DNA from: Ilumatobacteraceae bacterium
GTDB taxonomy: Bacteria; Actinomycetota; Acidimicrobiia; Acidimicrobiales; Ilumatobacteraceae
Length of the DNA stretch: 16,855 nucleotides
Direction of reading: 5' to 3'
NCBI GenBank assembly: GCA_025463305.1
Contig: JAOBWK010000006.1
Coordinates: forward strand, 1-16,855
The position numbers and the translations under genes are program-made. The notes beneath the pieces are model-generated. The model was not told the DNA's origin and did not search any database. It was given only the letters and a program-made list of their open reading frames with translations. Shown in pieces: positions 15,234 through 16,855 of this stretch. The number at the start of each line of letters is the position of its first letter. The first letter of the stretch is position 1.

Positions 15234-15242
15234 GTGCTAACA
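15234..15242 (-). promoter_or_regulatory. Candidate extended -10 for the second protease
   Basis: On the minus strand TGTTAGCAC gives a TGn extension and TAGCAC ending 7 nt before the GTG at 15226 (10 nt before the ATG at 15223). The last -10 position is C instead of T. With no SD present, this spacing favours a leaderless start at the GTG. Confidence 0.25.
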
Positions 15243-15288
15243 GGTCCGTCGTGACGAAAACCAGAACGATCGTTCCGCCCCAGGTCAG

Positions 15289-15294
15289 TACGCT
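15289..15294 (+). promoter_or_regulatory. Candidate -10 box for leaderless transcription of the flavoprotein gene
   Basis: TACGCT matches TAnnnT and ends exactly 6 nt before the GTG at 15301. No SD lies between. The 74-bp spacer 15227-15300 therefore probably carries two diverging promoters. Confidence 0.4.
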
Positions 15295-15300
15295 CGGGCC

Positions 15301-15912
15301 GTGGCGATCGTGTGCACCATCGAGGAGCTCGAAGCGTTGTACGGCGACGCGCTGGAGAGCTCGATCCGCAAGGAGCTCGACCATCTCACCCCGTTGCACC
15401 GCGAGTACGTCGACGCCTCGCCGTTCGTGTTGGTCGCGACATCGGGACCGGGCGGGCTCGACTGCTCACCGCGCGGCGATCCGGCCGGCTTCGTGCGCAT
15501 CGTCGACGAACGCACGCTGCTGATGCCCGACCGACGGGGCAACAACCGGCTCGACACGCTGCGCAACCTCGTGACCGATCCGCGCATCGGTCTGCTCTTC
15601 CTCATCCCCGGGATCGGCGTCACGCTCCGGGTGAACGGCACGGCCGTCATCTCCACCGATCAGGCGCTGCGCGAGAGCTTCGCGATGGGCGACAAGCTGC
15701 CCGCGACGGTCATCGTCGTCACCACGACGGCGGTGTACACGCAATGCCCGAAGGCGCTGATCCGCTCGCACCTGTGGGACCCCGCGACCTTCCGCGACCC
15801 GGGCGAGCTGCCCACCGTCGGCCAGATCATGGAGGCCATCACGGTCGGCGAGTTCGACGGGCAGGCCTACGACGCGAACTATCCGCAGCGGATCCGGGAC
15901 ACGATCTACTAG
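15301..15912 (+). CDS. PPOX-class (pyridoxamine 5'-phosphate oxidase-like) FMN-dependent flavoprotein
   Basis: 203 residues, a split-barrel flavoprotein of the type annotated as MSMEG_1061/DR_2398-family PPOX proteins. Visible features are LTPLHREYVDASPFVLVATSG (residues ~29-49), the DCSPRGDPAGFVRI strand pair, DRRGNNRLDTLRNL (phosphate/FMN contact region), then a DPRIGLLFLIPG core strand with TLRVNGTAVIS after it. The C-terminal part contains TTTAVYTQCPKALIRSHLWD, typical of this subgroup. Members bind FMN or F420 and reduce or oxidise small molecules; the natural substrate is unknown and pyridoxamine phosphate is unlikely. The start is the GTG at 15301, chosen for the upstream TACGCT box at 6 nt. 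It is divergent from the protease gene and followed 42 bp later by the DUF222 gene. Confidence 0.88.
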   Translation: MAIVCTIEELEALYGDALESSIRKELDHLTPLHREYVDASPFVLVATSGPGGLDCSPRGDPAGFVRIVDERTLLMPDRRGNNRLDTLRNLVTDPRIGLLFLIPGIGVTLRVNGTAVISTDQALRESFAMGDKLPATVIVVTTTAVYTQCPKALIRSHLWDPATFRDPGELPTVGQIMEAITVGEFDGQAYDANYPQRIRDTIY

Positions 15913-15953
15913 CGACTCGGAACTCTGTCACACCCCTTTTCGAAGATCGTTGC

Positions 15954-16855
15954 ATGAGTTCGGATGCGGGTTCGAGCGGTACAGCGGGTGACGTCGACGC
16001 CCTGTTCGCGGCCGTTGCAGCGCACGCACACTTCGATCTGTCGGTGATGTCGCGGGCCGCGTTGCAGGGTGAGTTGTCGTTGTTGGGGCATGGGTCGGGT
16101 TGGATCGATGCCCGTCGTGCTGCGGTGACGCGGGCGTTGTTGGGTCTGTCCGGTTCGGGTGGTTCGGCGGAGCAGGATGTGGCGGCGGCGTCGAAGTCGT
16201 CGTTGTCGAGGGCGAACTCGGATGTGAAGCGTGCGGGGACGTTGGGCGAGGTGCCGGAGATGTCCGCCGCCCTCGCGGCCGGGTCGGTGTCGACGGAGCA
16301 TGTCGACAAGCTGACGTCGGCGTTGGATCGTGTCGGTGACAAACGGTCTGAGTTGGCGGCTGATGGTGCGGGGTTGGCGGAGCTCGCCGCCTCCACGACG
16401 CCCGGTCAGTTCGGGAGACGTCTCGAGGAGCGGATCGCCCGTTTGGATGAGTCCGAGGGTTGTGAGCGGTTGGCGAAGCAGAAGGCTGCGAACCGGTTCC
16501 GGTTCTGGACCAACGAGATCACCGGGATGCTCAAGCTGTCCGGAGCCCTCGACCCCGAGACCGGTCTCGCGTTCGCCGCCGCCCTCGAAGCAGCCGTCGA
16601 GACGATGTTCCGCGGCGGTGTACCACCGGAGTGTCCGGAGGGAGAGTCTCGTCAGGATTGGCTGCGCGCGATGGCGTTGGTTCGCCTTGTGACGGGCGCT
16701 GGTGTGGTGCGGGCGGATGACGAGGTGGATGACATCGAGACGGTCGGGGACAACACCGAGATCATCGTCGTCGTCGATTTGGAGACGATGATGTCGGGGT
16801 TGCGGAAGGGGTCGATCATCGACCCGGGTCATGATCTGACGTTGCCGGTGGAGTC
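15954..16855 (+). CDS. DUF222 (13E12 repeat) protein, 5' part, probable HNH endonuclease
   Basis: The frame is open from ATG 15954 to the window end (300 codons), so the 3' end is missing. The N-terminus MSSDAGSSGTAGDVDALFAAV is followed by an Ala/Leu-rich helical region. Then come AAGSVSTEHVDKLTSAL (~111-127), ERLAKQKAANRFRFW and TGMLKLSGALDPETGLAFAAALEAAVETMF (~189-218), and EIIVVVDLETMMSG, all typical of the DUF222 domain of actinobacterial 13E12-family proteins. These usually end in an HNH nuclease motif, which would be beyond the window. Biological role is unsettled; many paralogues occur per genome and some mark repetitive or mobile loci. Codon use differs from the neighbours: TTG, GGT, TCG and GTG are frequent in the first half, while ~16507-16620 is host-like (CTC, GCC, GAC). 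The start lacks a clear SD or -10 box. Confidence 0.85.
   Translation, partial: MSSDAGSSGTAGDVDALFAAVAAHAHFDLSVMSRAALQGELSLLGHGSGWIDARRAAVTRALLGLSGSGGSAEQDVAAASKSSLSRANSDVKRAGTLGEVPEMSAALAAGSVSTEHVDKLTSALDRVGDKRSELAADGAGLAELAASTTPGQFGRRLEERIARLDESEGCERLAKQKAANRFRFWTNEITGMLKLSGALDPETGLAFAAALEAAVETMFRGGVPPECPEGESRQDWLRAMALVRLVTGAGVVRADDEVDDIETVGDNTEIIVVVDLETMMSGLRKGSIIDPGHDLTLPVE

Noticed and set aside
15909..16832. 307-codon minus-strand frame opposite the DUF222 gene
   Set aside because: The plus strand carries clear DUF222 motifs over the same bases; the minus-strand translation is Arg/Gln/His-rich and unrecognisable.
1..16855. Possible defence island, CRISPR array, prophage or biosynthetic cluster
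   Set aside because: No spaced direct-repeat array, no integrase, structural phage, nuclease-helicase or synthase genes are visible. The genes are housekeeping, small-molecule enzymes and secreted proteins, and the only nuclease-like gene (DUF222) is of a common actinobacterial family.

Overview
The window is high-GC DNA with strongly G/C-biased third codon positions, dense genes and short intergenic gaps. It suggests an actinobacterium, and my best guess is Acidimicrobiia (Ilumatobacter-like). The support is GatB-dependent tRNA amidation, Eis-type acetyltransferases, a DUF222 (13E12-type) gene, several starts that look leaderless, and large secreted proteins carrying a 'PARLLDTR...GYF' surface repeat. 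The lineage is an inference. No rRNA, tRNA, CRISPR array or insertion sequence was recognised.

Left part (1-6602). The window opens inside gatB (+). An intergenic element bounded by perfect 20-bp inverted repeats separates it from a convergent Eis-like acetyltransferase (-). Upstream on the minus strand come a small secreted protein (surface-repeat domain, collagen-like Gly-X-Y stretch, beta-rich head), then an overlapping pair: an M20-family N-carbamoyl-amino-acid/allantoate-type amidohydrolase and a VOC-fold protein. Divergent from the amidohydrolase is a second Eis-like acetyltransferase (+), which ends at a perfect 13-bp hairpin terminator.

Central part (6664-15226). Two very large tandem minus-strand genes encode paralogous secreted M4 (thermolysin-like) metalloproteases of 1440 and 1336 residues. 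Both have the order signal peptide, propeptide, M4 catalytic domain, beta-rich MAM-like domain, fibronectin type III domains (three in one, two in the other), and three copies of the surface repeat. The same repeat is in the small secreted protein at 2588-3529, so three of the ten genes here export this module.

Right part (15227-16855). A 74-bp divergent spacer leads to a PPOX-class flavoprotein (+). It is followed by the 5' part of a DUF222 gene (+), cut by the window end, whose codon use differs from its neighbours and is patchy.

Functionally, the window joins housekeeping translation (gatB), small-molecule amide and acetyl chemistry (amidohydrolase, VOC, two Eis-like enzymes, flavoprotein) and a secreted proteolytic/surface set. 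No single classical system unites all of it. The most unusual signals are the repeat module shared by three exported proteins, the inverted-repeat element after gatB, and TAnnnT boxes placed 6-7 nt before several start codons.
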